Source: an uncultured Opitutales bacterium (GTDB lineage: Bacteria > Verrucomicrobiota > Verrucomicrobiia > Opitutales > Intestinicryptomonadaceae). Taken from it: a DNA stretch of 33,899 nt. The notes under the pieces are model-generated. The model searched no databases. It was given only the letters and a program-made list of their open reading frames with translations, and was not told the origin of the DNA. Where the stretch lies: NCBI GenBank assembly GCA_944390805.1, contig CALXQW010000039.1:1-33899 (forward strand), written 5' to 3'. The position numbers and the translations under genes are program-made. Below are positions 16,363 to 23,253 of the stretch, piece after piece; position 1 is the first letter of the stretch; the number at the start of each line of letters is the position of its first letter.

Positions 16363-17160
16363 TTATTGCGCGCCACCTTGGTCGGGTTTGCGATTCCCGC
16401 CGCCGTTGGGCTTGCGATTGTTAAAATTCTTTGGTCCGCGGCGATTATCCCTGCGCTTCTTGTCAAAACCGCCCTTGCCGCCGTTTTTGAAATTGCGCTG
16501 ACCTTTGCCGTGGAAGTTCTTACGGTCTTTACCGTTCTTGTAGCCGCGGTTTTTAGATTTCTTATCTTTACCGCCAAATAGGCCAGATAAAAACTTCTTA
16601 ACTTTCTCTATGAAACCGCAAGGGGGCATTACACTGTCTTGCCCCTTGAGCTCTCCATAAGGAATTTCCGCCTTTTTGAAAGCGTCTGTTCCTCTTGGGC
16701 GCGACTTCGGCGCATTCTGCTCAGAAAGGGAAACTTCAACAGTCTCGCTCTTTACAAAGGCTGTCTCAAAAGAAGGTCCTTCGTGAACTTTCTGGTCTGA
16801 CGGAGCTGCAGCAGATTCTTCTTTCTTTTCTGGCATGACTTCAGCTTCATTGTCTGATACGGATTCTTTCTCCGCGGCTGAAGCTTCTTCCTCTTGCTTT
16901 TCTTCGCGGGGGGCGTATCCGGATATGTGTTTGCCGCTTAGCTTTTCACTGACTACGGCTATGTCTTCCACTAGGCCACATGACGGAGCGGCAACTACAG
17001 TTGAATTTACCGCCCTTGAGCTCGACGCTCTCCTATTTCTTCCATTTTTGCGAACCGCGTTTACCGCCGCGGGAGCGGGTGTCGCCGAACCCTGATTTAC
17101 GGGTTCCGCCGCAGCCTTCTCCAAATCGGGAGAACTGCATTCTGTGTTGTTGTTTTCCAT
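16363..17160 (-). CDS. Intrinsically disordered protein with acidic middle and Lys/Arg/Gly/Asn tail
   Basis: 265 residues, no recognised fold. Residues 1-55 are Ala/Ser/Asn-rich with a basic patch (RKNGRNRRASSSR). Residues 85-150 are acidic (EEKQEEEASAAEKES). Residues 197-262 form a strongly basic, Gly/Asn-rich tail (KNFHGKGQRNFKNGGKGG, RRDNRRGPKNFNNRK) like the RNA-binding tails of DEAD-box helicases or RNase E-type scaffolds, but here without the enzyme. A short motif occurs twice: PSCGLVEDI (59-67) and PPCGFIEKV (179-187). The second continues into an amphipathic segment KKFLSGLFGG. RNA or ribosome binding is an inference from composition. There is no Shine-Dalgarno before the ATG; it is a single-gene unit with a terminator, and an 18-bp palindrome lies upstream. 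Confidence 0.75.
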   Translation of the reverse strand: MENNNTECSSPDLEKAAAEPVNQGSATPAPAAVNAVRKNGRNRRASSSRAVNSTVVAAPSCGLVEDIAVVSEKLSGKHISGYAPREEKQEEEASAAEKESVSDNEAEVMPEKKEESAAAPSDQKVHEGPSFETAFVKSETVEVSLSEQNAPKSRPRGTDAFKKAEIPYGELKGQDSVMPPCGFIEKVKKFLSGLFGGKDKKSKNRGYKNGKDRKNFHGKGQRNFKNGGKGGFDKKRRDNRRGPKNFNNRKPNGGGNRKPDQGGAQ

Positions 17161-17162
17161 GA

Positions 17163-17405
17163 TTTATTTATGGTTTAGTCGGGCCGAATTATTATTGGTT
17201 TGGAATATGCTCATATTCCCTCGCGCGGGCAGAAGACGGCAAAGTCGCCGCGCAAAATACTCCTCTGGCGCTCGGCTCCGATGAAGCGCCTAAGAGCTCG
17301 GCCAAATATGTGGATATGCTTATCCTTATGATGCGCATCAGTAAACACATCCGTCTTCCGTGGAATTCGGCCGATTTAAAACTCCAATATAAAAACCAAA
17401 ATTAA
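17163..17405 (+). pseudogene. Possible coding remnant between two minus-strand genes
   Basis: A plus-strand frame is open from 17163 to the TAA at 17403-17405. It gives a natural-looking C-terminal stretch (KYVDMLILMMRISKHIRLPW) but has no in-frame ATG before the middle and no upstream ribosome-binding site. Base composition from about 17220 to 17370 is that of the neighbouring genes, not of the AT-rich spacers. On the minus strand the same region holds a 52-codon ATG frame. Either a decayed gene fragment or a small unrecognised gene would fit; I cannot tell which strand is real. Confidence 0.3.
17202..17219. promoter_or_regulatory. 18-bp palindrome upstream of the disordered-protein gene
   Basis: GGAATATG-CT-CATATTCC is perfect over two 8-bp arms. 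It lies 42-59 bp upstream of the start at 17160, a normal distance for an operator or activator site of that gene. Confidence 0.5.
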
Positions 17406-17540
17406 AAGATTTACAATATTTTTTTATATCATGCGTAAAACTAAAACGCGCTTCCGGCGCTGGCAATCTTACGGGGCCGACTCGCAAGATAAAAGCCTTC
17501 TGAAAATCCCCGTATCTATTGCGTCTGCCAATATGCGTTA

Positions 17541-18677
17541 TTATTGTTCTTTGGCTCCGCCTTCAAGCGCTCTCATCTGTTTGTCCTTTCGAGGGAATGT
17601 TAGAAGTATTGTGGTGCCTGAACCCTCCTTGCTCTTTACATTTATCTCTCCGCCGTGTGATTTTACAATATTTTCAACTATCATCATTCCAAGTCCGTTG
17701 CCGTTGGACTTCGTCGTGTAATAAGGTTCAAACATGTGGCTCATCTGCTCCTGCGATATACCGCAGCCGTTGTCTGCTATGGAAATCTTTACGGTGGTGT
17801 CGTCGAAAGACGCCTTTATCTCTATATGACCGCCTTCAGGCATGGCCTCCATCGCGTTTTTTATCAAATTAAAATACAGCTTGTTGAGCAGGTTCTTGTC
17901 TCCTAAAATTGACGGGGTGGCGGAGTCGGTCTTTATATCTATGGCAATACGCCTATTCTTAAGTTCTTCCTCAAGCAGTTTTAAAGTGTCGGCAAGCGGC
18001 GAAAGCGGATCTGTCTCGGCAAAATCCGGTTTGGGTGGTCTTAGCGCCTTAAGAAAATTTTCAACTATATTCTTAAGTCTTGCTATCTCCTCCGTGCAGG
18101 TTTCCAGCGATGAATCTATCTTTGACCTCTCCGGACAATCCGCCATTTTTGAAAGCGTCCTTCTGGAGACCTGCAAGTGTATATTTATTGAATTTAAAGG
18201 ATTGCCTATCTCGTGGGCAATGCCTGAAGCCAATTTTAGCACAGATGCAATCTTTTCGTTTTCTATGCGTTCCTGAGCTTTATATTTCTGGGCGGTGATG
18301 TCGTTTAGAACAAGGGATATTGTGCTGTGGTGTTTCAGTCCGTCCGATATGGGCACTACCGACGCCCTAAGAATTTTATTCTCCGGATAGGTTGCTTCAA
18401 ATTCTCCCTCAGAGAACTCTCCGCTCTTTAACGCGCCTGCAACAAAGGGTTCCAAAGGGGGAACCATCTTAAATATGTTGTCTATCTCACGTCCGCAGAA
18501 TAAGGTTTGAAGGGCGTAGTTGTTTGCAAAAAGAATCTTTCCGGCCGAGTCTATTATAAAAACTCCCTCTCTGAGTGCATTTGACAGGTTTTTTATCATC
18601 TCCAACTGCCGTTCGAGCCTTTTGTTTGCCCTGAGCAGTTTTGCTATGTTTTCCGCTAAAGAGAATTTTTTTGCCAT
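17541..18677 (-). CDS. Soluble PAS-domain histidine kinase, NtrB-like
   Basis: 378 residues without transmembrane segments, so it acts in the cytoplasm. A short coiled-coil start (1-33) leads into a PAS domain (about 33-130). The H-box ASGIAHEIGNPLNSI carries His155 and is of the NtrB/AtoS type. The ATPase domain has the N-box with Asn274 (NLIKNAMEAMPEGG), the G1 box DNGCGI, the F-box FEPYYTTK and the G2 box GNGLGM. All key residues are present, so it should autophosphorylate. No response regulator is adjacent: it is an orphan in this window, last gene of a tight leftward cluster and 5 bp after the membrane-protein gene. NtrB-type kinases usually partner with sigma-54 activators. The sensed signal is unknown. 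Confidence 0.93.
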   Translation of the reverse strand: MAKKFSLAENIAKLLRANKRLERQLEMIKNLSNALREGVFIIDSAGKILFANNYALQTLFCGREIDNIFKMVPPLEPFVAGALKSGEFSEGEFEATYPENKILRASVVPISDGLKHHSTISLVLNDITAQKYKAQERIENEKIASVLKLASGIAHEIGNPLNSINIHLQVSRRTLSKMADCPERSKIDSSLETCTEEIARLKNIVENFLKALRPPKPDFAETDPLSPLADTLKLLEEELKNRRIAIDIKTDSATPSILGDKNLLNKLYFNLIKNAMEAMPEGGHIEIKASFDDTTVKISIADNGCGISQEQMSHMFEPYYTTKSNGNGLGMMIVENIVKSHGGEINVKSKEGSGTTILLTFPRKDKQMRALEGGAKEQ

Positions 18678-18682
18678 CTTAA

Positions 18683-19345
18683 CTATCTGTGAAAGAATGC
18701 TTCCTTGCGCTTAAGGTAAAAATATGCGCACACGCATATTCCCGCCATAGGCAGGCAGAATGCAAGGGAAAAGAACGACCATGTCATAGAGGTTTTCCCT
18801 ATATATGTTGATATGAGCAAATCCATGCCTATTGCACAGGGAATTGAGAGTATGAAAAATAGGGCCGCAAGATTTAGGGTTTTTAGACGAGTCAGCCGCT
18901 TTGAAATAATTACCGCTAAAGCCAGTGCGCATAGTATTGAACTTATAGGAAGCCCCAATATAAGATAGAAGCGCGCGGAATGTGTGGCAATTCCTGAAAG
19001 TGCCGCAACAGCTCCGTTTGTCAAAAGATAACTTGCAAGTATGTTTGCTATCGGAAAGCGCCTTGCCAAGGCAACAACGCTTGTACATTGCAGTATGCCG
19101 TAGGCGCATGAGACTAGAACATACACAGACCATGTCGGCTTGGAATTTAAAAGCATATCGGCCGTAAATGAAATTGCCGCACCCATAATCCACAGGAGTC
19201 CGGCGGCGGTGCATAGCAACCGTTTCTCTCCGCGCCTTGGAGATATACGCAATCCCTCCGTCGGATAACAACCCGAGCATTCAACCTCCATGGGCAGATT
19301 GGTCTTGCCGGAACTTATGTTGTCTGTATGCGAGGGCAGGTTCAT
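18683..19345 (-). CDS. Six-helix membrane protein paired with the acyltransferase
   Basis: 220 residues. The N-terminal ~40 residues are soluble and carry a Cys pair (ECSGC, near 23-26) followed by a basic stretch (SPRRGEKR). This looks like a reduced version of the zinc-ribbon start seen in DUF6320-like proteins. After it come about six hydrophobic helices (about 43-62, 72-90, 98-118, 124-146, 154-178, 187-210) and a basic C-terminus (FYLKRKEAFFHR). In Firmicutes, similar membrane proteins sit beside an alcohol-acetyltransferase-like gene. Here the acyltransferase ends 1 bp before this start, so the pairing is kept. The function is unknown; I infer it anchors or assists the acyltransferase. 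No Shine-Dalgarno is obvious, so translational coupling is likely. Confidence 0.75.
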   Translation of the reverse strand: MNLPSHTDNISSGKTNLPMEVECSGCYPTEGLRISPRRGEKRLLCTAAGLLWIMGAAISFTADMLLNSKPTWSVYVLVSCAYGILQCTSVVALARRFPIANILASYLLTNGAVAALSGIATHSARFYLILGLPISSILCALALAVIISKRLTRLKTLNLAALFFILSIPCAIGMDLLISTYIGKTSMTWSFFSLAFCLPMAGICVCAYFYLKRKEAFFHR

Positions 19346-19346
19346 G

Positions 19347-20582
19347 TTAAAAATTCCCGTATACTTTAAATTCCAGATTCTCCGAAATCAAGCGTTCGCG
19401 GAAAATATTTTCAAGCACAGGATTTTCAGTGTACGACAATGCCGTTATGCACAAGGTCTTCCCCAGGCATATTGCCCCTATGTTTGTTCTCGTCAGCGGA
19501 TTTGGCGTAGGGAGAAATTCCATATGGGATATCTTATCCTCAAGGAAGCTTTGCAATGCGGTTTTCCCCATATTTGAGTATATGCCGCTGATAGGTTTCA
19601 TGGCGGAGGTTCTGTATATAATCTTTAGCGCAAGAGATTTTGCCAGGCGGGGTATGTTTCTTACCGTGCGGTTGAATTCTCCCTCCAGATTGCGCGACAT
19701 CTGCGCATTTAATGTATCTCTCCTTAGCATTGAGTTTATCTGCGCATTTGTGGAGAGAGCCAAGTAGTCTATCCCGAAGGAATCGTCTATCCGGAAGGTC
19801 GGATACAAAGACAGATAAAAATTTCTCGGAGTCTGAATCTTAAATATGCGCCTTAGATTTATAGGCATGCATATCCTGATTATCCCGTTATCGCTTGGAG
19901 ATTTGCCTTCTGATATGGCCATTTTGATAAGGCTTTTTACATAGAGCGCATTTATGTAGGCGCCGACGGTGGAACCTATGCTCTTTGCCTTTTTTGCAAC
20001 GGTAGATGAATCGAGTATAAAACTTGTAGCCCTGAGTTTTCTTCCCGCATGCAATTTTGTCCTCCAGGCCTTTGACATCGGCGCATCGGGAGCTGTGGGG
20101 CGGCATACCTGGGCGTATTTGTCGAATAGATAATCTTTTCTTAACTTTTCTGCATGTTCAGGCGCCGGCAGATTAAAATACTCTCCAAGTATATCCTTAA
20201 AAAGTTCAAGCGCGCCCGCTCCGTCTGTGAGTATATGAGAGGCTTCAAGAGCAATCTTCTTTTTGTAATATAAAATCCTTACCAGATGCTCGCCATCTTT
20301 TCGCCCCATAGGAGCGCATATGCAGTTTGGCTTTTCCTCGCATACAGATACCTGAGGCTTTTGCGGCATTTCCAGATAATTCCAAAACAGCCCTCTGCGT
20401 ATTATCATGGAGTAATATGGCGTTCTATTTAACGCATGCTCAACCGCCGCCTTTAGGCGCTTTGCGTCAACTTCACCCTCTTTTATGTACGCCGAAAACC
20501 TGAAAACGCAGGTTAGACGCTTTGAGACTATGCCCGGATAGAGCTTTGCGGCATTGTCGAGCTTTAACCAAATGTACGGCAT
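19347..20582 (-). CDS. Alcohol acetyltransferase/condensation-like HxxxDG acyltransferase
   Basis: 411 residues. The catalytic signature of the chloramphenicol acetyltransferase/condensation/PapA superfamily, HILTDG, is present with His116, Asp120 and Gly121. It begins with a substrate-entry segment (NRTPYYSMIIRRGLFWNYLE, near 52-71) as in alcohol acetyltransferase-like proteins of gut bacteria. A later RICMPINLRRIF segment resembles the conserved NLR-type motif of this group. It would transfer an acyl group from CoA to an alcohol or amine, or to a lipid or glycan. The substrate is not known. It lies 9 bp after the RluA-like gene and 1 bp before the six-helix membrane protein, in one transcription unit with a histidine kinase. 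Confidence 0.85.
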   Translation of the reverse strand: MPYIWLKLDNAAKLYPGIVSKRLTCVFRFSAYIKEGEVDAKRLKAAVEHALNRTPYYSMIIRRGLFWNYLEMPQKPQVSVCEEKPNCICAPMGRKDGEHLVRILYYKKKIALEASHILTDGAGALELFKDILGEYFNLPAPEHAEKLRKDYLFDKYAQVCRPTAPDAPMSKAWRTKLHAGRKLRATSFILDSSTVAKKAKSIGSTVGAYINALYVKSLIKMAISEGKSPSDNGIIRICMPINLRRIFKIQTPRNFYLSLYPTFRIDDSFGIDYLALSTNAQINSMLRRDTLNAQMSRNLEGEFNRTVRNIPRLAKSLALKIIYRTSAMKPISGIYSNMGKTALQSFLEDKISHMEFLPTPNPLTRTNIGAICLGKTLCITALSYTENPVLENIFRERLISENLEFKVYGNF

Positions 20583-20591
20583 CGACAGATA

Positions 20592-21404
20592 TTATTTGGC
20601 AAGAGATAGCTTCTTTGCAAGATGAATAAATCCTTTTGGCTCGGCGGCGCATATTTCAGTGCGCTTGCCGTTTTCGGTAAATGAAATCTTTCCAAGATGC
20701 AGCGCGATTCTCGGATATACGGGCTTGTCGAACAGCTCCTCGTTCTTAATGCCGACATTCCTGGGGGACAGCTGCCTCAAAGTGGGCGAGGGCGTATCTG
20801 TATATAGATTCTCTCCCAGTATTTCTATTCCAGCCTCAGCCGCATGAAGTCTTATCTGGTGGGGCCTAGGATACACTGTTTTTGCCAGAATGCGGCATGC
20901 GTCTTTAGAGGGCGATACTGCGCATATCTCAAAACTTGTCCGCGCCTGTTTTCCAAATCTGTGAGATACCACCGCCCGGGGCTTTTGGGAGTGTCTCAAC
21001 ATTGGAAGGGAAATTTCAATGGATCCTTCTTCACCCTCGGAGCGTCGCCAATATTTTGCAAGGATAGAGTATTCAAACTCGAACGCGCCAGACCCCATAA
21101 GCTCTCTGAACTTTGATGCGCTCGCCTTATTTAGGGCAATTAGGCACAGTCCAGATATCTCTTTGTCTATGGAGTTTACCGCGTACGGCGTCTCCATTCC
21201 CAAATCCTCAAGATTCTTTGAATCGGCCCGAGCTCGCAAAGAGGATATTATATTTGAGGTGGAATTTTCAAATGCGTCAGCCTCAAATATGTCTCCGGCC
21301 AATTTCGATATGGCCAAAACTCCGTCTCCCTCGAAAACAACATCGTAGCGTTTCGGGGATTCGCCCATAAGGCCTGGCGGAAAACTTATCTGCCTTCTCG
21401 ACAT
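20592..21404 (-). CDS. Divergent RluA-family pseudouridine synthase
   Basis: 270 residues from the ATG at 21404. This start is chosen because AGGA lies just before it and because the upstream GTG at 21437 falls inside the rpsT terminator stem. The RluA fold is visible: the catalytic block reads NSIDKEISGLCLIALNK where the family has HRLDxxTSGL. The catalytic Asp (residue 80) is kept, but the neighbouring His and Arg are replaced by Asn and Ser. PRPHQIRLHAAEAGIEILG and RIALHLGKISF match the later family motifs. No S4 domain is present. These enzymes isomerise uridine in rRNA or tRNA. Loss of the Arg that helps flip the base suggests altered activity or target. It is first in a tight cluster behind rpsT. 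Confidence 0.85.
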   Translation of the reverse strand: MSRRQISFPPGLMGESPKRYDVVFEGDGVLAISKLAGDIFEADAFENSTSNIISSLRARADSKNLEDLGMETPYAVNSIDKEISGLCLIALNKASASKFRELMGSGAFEFEYSILAKYWRRSEGEEGSIEISLPMLRHSQKPRAVVSHRFGKQARTSFEICAVSPSKDACRILAKTVYPRPHQIRLHAAEAGIEILGENLYTDTPSPTLRQLSPRNVGIKNEELFDKPVYPRIALHLGKISFTENGKRTEICAAEPKGFIHLAKKLSLAK

Positions 21405-21426
21405 ATTTCCTGCTTTCTCCGGAGAC

Positions 21427-21456
21427 AAAAAAGGCACTGATAATTCAACCAGTGCC
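21427..21456 (-). terminator. Rho-independent terminator of rpsT
   Basis: GGCACTG (21433-21439) pairs with CAGTGCC (21450-21456), loop 10 nt, followed on the minus strand by TTTTTTG. It is 22 bp past the rpsT stop. Read-through would be needed for rpsT to feed the downstream cluster. Confidence 0.85.
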
Positions 21457-21478
21457 GTCCTTAAATTTTACCTTTGAA

Positions 21479-21742
21479 CTACTTTGCGGCGGCTGTCTTT
21501 GCTGCTGCCTTTGCAAGCCTGCTCTTTATGCGGCTTGCCTTGTTCTTGTGTATTATGCCAGACTTGCTCGCCTTGTCCATAGCCGAAGCCAGAGCCGCCG
21601 CTGCCTTCTTCTGCTCGTCGGCGTCCTTAGCTGCCGCAACGTTCTTTGAGAGCGTCTTTAGGCGGCTTTTTACGGTGCGGTTCTGCTCCGTCCTGCGGGC
21701 GGTTCTGCGTATGTCTTTTCTTGAAGATTTGTTGTTTGCCAT
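21479..21742 (-). CDS. rpsT: 30S ribosomal protein S20
   Basis: 87 residues, the usual S20 length, starting MANNKSSRKDIRRTARRTEQ and ending in an Ala/Lys-rich tail. S20 binds 16S rRNA during small-subunit assembly. The frame is open 16 codons further upstream, but the MANNKS start at 21742 is the family start and the upstream part has no homology to S20. The gene has its own terminator and is divergent from coaB. The ribosome-binding site is weak (AGATAAAG). Confidence 0.97.
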   Translation of the reverse strand: MANNKSSRKDIRRTARRTEQNRTVKSRLKTLSKNVAAAKDADEQKKAAAALASAMDKASKSGIIHKNKASRIKSRLAKAAAKTAAAK

Positions 21743-21822
21743 CTTTATCTGAAAAATTATTAAAAAGCGGATTCTTTCAAGATCCGGCATCTTGTCAACG
21801 CAAAACTTTATAAAAAAGTATT

Positions 21823-21850
21823 TTGACTATCGGCCTTATAGATAGAATAT
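21823..21850 (+). promoter_or_regulatory. Putative coaB promoter, leaderless spacing
   Basis: TTGACT (21823-21828), a 16-bp spacer and GAATAT (21845-21850), then 8 nt to the ATG at 21859. No Shine-Dalgarno is present, so the message may begin at the start codon. Confidence 0.5.
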
Positions 21851-21858
21851 CTATTTGC

Positions 21859-22524
21859 ATGACAGAACATGTAGTACGTTGTTTGATATCTGCGGGCCCA
21901 ACACGCGAGCATCTTGACCCTGTTAGATACATAAGCAATCCATCGAGCGGAAAAATGGGCGTCAGCCTTGCCGCCGCCGCCGTGCGCGCCGGCTGGAAGG
22001 TATCGTTGGTCGTAGGTCCTTGCGAAGTGCCCCTCCCGGAGGGCTTGGAGGAGGCCGTTCGCGTTACGAGTTCGGACGAGATGTATTCTGCTCTTTCCGA
22101 ACGTTTCGATTCCGCCGATATCCTCATTATGAGCGCCGCTGTAAGCGATATGAAGCCGCAGTCCTACGTTCCCCACAAGGTGAAAAAGGCCGACATAGAT
22201 TTCTGCGTACACTTTGTTCCAACTGTGGATATTTTGAAAACTTTGTCAAAGCGTAAGGCGCAAGGGCAGTTTTTAGTCGGATTTGCCGCGGAGACCGACG
22301 ATGTTTTAAATTACGCAAAGAAAAAGCTCGCCGAGAAGAATCTAGATGTTGTAGCCGCCAACAAAGTTTGCGGAAAACGCGGCGGATTTGGCGATTCATC
22401 AAACGAGATGACTCTAATCTTTAAAGATTCCGACGTCAAATTCTTGGAGTACGCAAAAAAAGATTACATCGCAGAAAAGATGATTGGAATCTTCTCCGAA
22501 AAATTCTTCCACAAAAAAATTTAG
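21859..22524 (+). CDS. coaB: Phosphopantothenate-cysteine ligase (stand-alone CoaB)
   Basis: 221 residues from the ATG at 21859. It joins cysteine to 4'-phosphopantothenate in coenzyme A synthesis. Family motifs are in order: ISAGPTREHLDPVRYISNPS at the start, SSGKMG, SAAVSDMKP with a following Lys-Lys segment, then VGFAAETDD and DVVAANKV. In most bacteria this domain is fused behind the CoaC decarboxylase. Here CoaC is absent and the protein starts directly with the ligase, so coaC must lie elsewhere. A TTG at 21823 would add 12 residues, but it overlaps a good -35 element. The gene is divergent from rpsT and convergent with hpt. Confidence 0.9.
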   Translation: MTEHVVRCLISAGPTREHLDPVRYISNPSSGKMGVSLAAAAVRAGWKVSLVVGPCEVPLPEGLEEAVRVTSSDEMYSALSERFDSADILIMSAAVSDMKPQSYVPHKVKKADIDFCVHFVPTVDILKTLSKRKAQGQFLVGFAAETDDVLNYAKKKLAEKNLDVVAANKVCGKRGGFGDSSNEMTLIFKDSDVKFLEYAKKDYIAEKMIGIFSEKFFHKKI

Positions 22525-22536
22525 CCGTCTTTTTAC

Positions 22537-22641
22537 CTACCAGCCCAAGCCTTTCTTTGACCTTAGACAGCTAAGTTTTCCAAAATCTCAGCTGGAAGAA
22601 TATATAACCTAAGGTTGGTAGGGCTGGCAGGGCTATTTTTT
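22537..22641 (+). terminator. Multi-hairpin terminator-like element after coaB
   Basis: CTACCAGCCC (22537-22546) pairs with GGGCTGGCAG (22621-22630), 9 of 10 positions, enclosing three smaller pairings: AAGCCTT/AAGGTT with one bulge (22547-22553, 22611-22616), CTTAG/CTAAG (22562-22575) and TTCCA/TGGAA (22578-22597). Six T end the element at 22641, overlapping the hpt stop codon. It probably ends coaB transcription; the branched fold is unusual for a terminator. Confidence 0.55.
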
Positions 22642-23161
22642 ACATCACGCGGATGTCGGGAAGGTTTCTGCCTATGAGTTTTGCGTCAAGCCCGTATCCG
22701 TAGACAAAAAGATCCGGTATTTCAAAGCCAACGTAATCTGGCTTTATGGCCTTGGCTGATCTTCGGGCTTCCTTGCTGAGAAGAAAACAGGTTTTAAGGC
22801 TCTTTGGGCGCAATTTCTTTATTTTGCCTATCATCTCCTTGGATGTGTTCCCGGTATCTATAATATCGTCTATAAATAGAACATGTTCACCCCTAACGGG
22901 TATTTGGGCCGAAAACGATGTTTGCACTCTTCCGCTTGATATGGTCTGTTCGCCGTAAGACGAGCATTTTATACAGTCCATTGAAACTGCCAGATTCTTT
23001 ATGTTTCTTGCCAGGTCCGCCGCGAACATCACCGCACCGTTTGCAACCCATATTATGGATATTTTTTCGGCTCCCGAGGCTGAGAAATCGGCGCTTATGC
23101 GCTCGGCAAGCTCCTTTACCCTGGAATTTATCTTTGTTCGCGATATAAGTATTTCTGACAT
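22640..23161 (-). CDS. hpt: Hypoxanthine phosphoribosyltransferase
   Basis: 173 residues, a normal length for this purine-salvage enzyme, which makes IMP or GMP from hypoxanthine or guanine and PRPP in the cytoplasm. The PRPP-binding loop reads VLFIDDIIDTGNT (94-106). An early SIIWVANGAVMFAADL segment stands in for the usual LKGxxxFxADL motif, here with AN instead of LK. The C-terminal IPDLFVYGYGLD carries the base-binding aromatic and Asp typical of Hpt. Replacement of the LKG loop by VANGA is a small oddity. A promoter-like pair ends 9 nt before the ATG, and no Shine-Dalgarno is seen. Confidence 0.93.
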   Translation of the reverse strand: MSEILISRTKINSRVKELAERISADFSASGAEKISIIWVANGAVMFAADLARNIKNLAVSMDCIKCSSYGEQTISSGRVQTSFSAQIPVRGEHVLFIDDIIDTGNTSKEMIGKIKKLRPKSLKTCFLLSKEARRSAKAIKPDYVGFEIPDLFVYGYGLDAKLIGRNLPDIRVM

Positions 23162-23170
23162 GATTTATTT

Positions 23171-23199
23171 TTTTTACGTCGGCATAGGCTCCGCGTCAA
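23171..23199 (-). promoter_or_regulatory. Putative hpt promoter, leaderless spacing
   Basis: On the minus strand TTGACG (23199-23194), a 17-bp spacer and TAAAAA (23176-23171), then 9 nt to the ATG at 23161. The -35 lies 16 bp from the -35 of the divergent thuA-like gene. Confidence 0.55.
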
Positions 23200-23215
23200 G
23201 ATTCTAAAAATTTCT

Positions 23216-23244
23216 TTGAATAATGCAAAAAATACGGCTAACTT
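23216..23244 (+). promoter_or_regulatory. Putative promoter of the ThuA-like gene, leaderless spacing
   Basis: TTGAAT (23216-23221), a 17-bp spacer and TAACTT (23239-23244), then 9 nt to the ATG at 23254. No Shine-Dalgarno sequence is present. Confidence 0.5.
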
Positions 23245-23253
23245 CTAAACGTT

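Noticed and set aside
17431..17721. 96-codon plus-strand frame overlapping the 3' end of the histidine kinase gene
   Set aside because: About two thirds of it is antisense to well-supported kinase coding sequence including the G2 region, and it has no ribosome-binding site.
21405..21437. Upstream GTG start for the RluA-like protein
   Set aside because: It falls inside the rpsT terminator stem; the ATG at 21404 has an AGGA site directly before it.
21743..21790. 16-residue N-terminal extension of S20
   Set aside because: S20 proteins begin at MANNKS; the extra residues are hydrophobic and read through the promoter region.
22531..22640. tRNA-like fold in the coaB-hpt gap
   Set aside because: No T-loop GGTTCGA-type sequence, no anticodon arm of proper size and the outer stem is 10 bp; it does not fit a tRNA.
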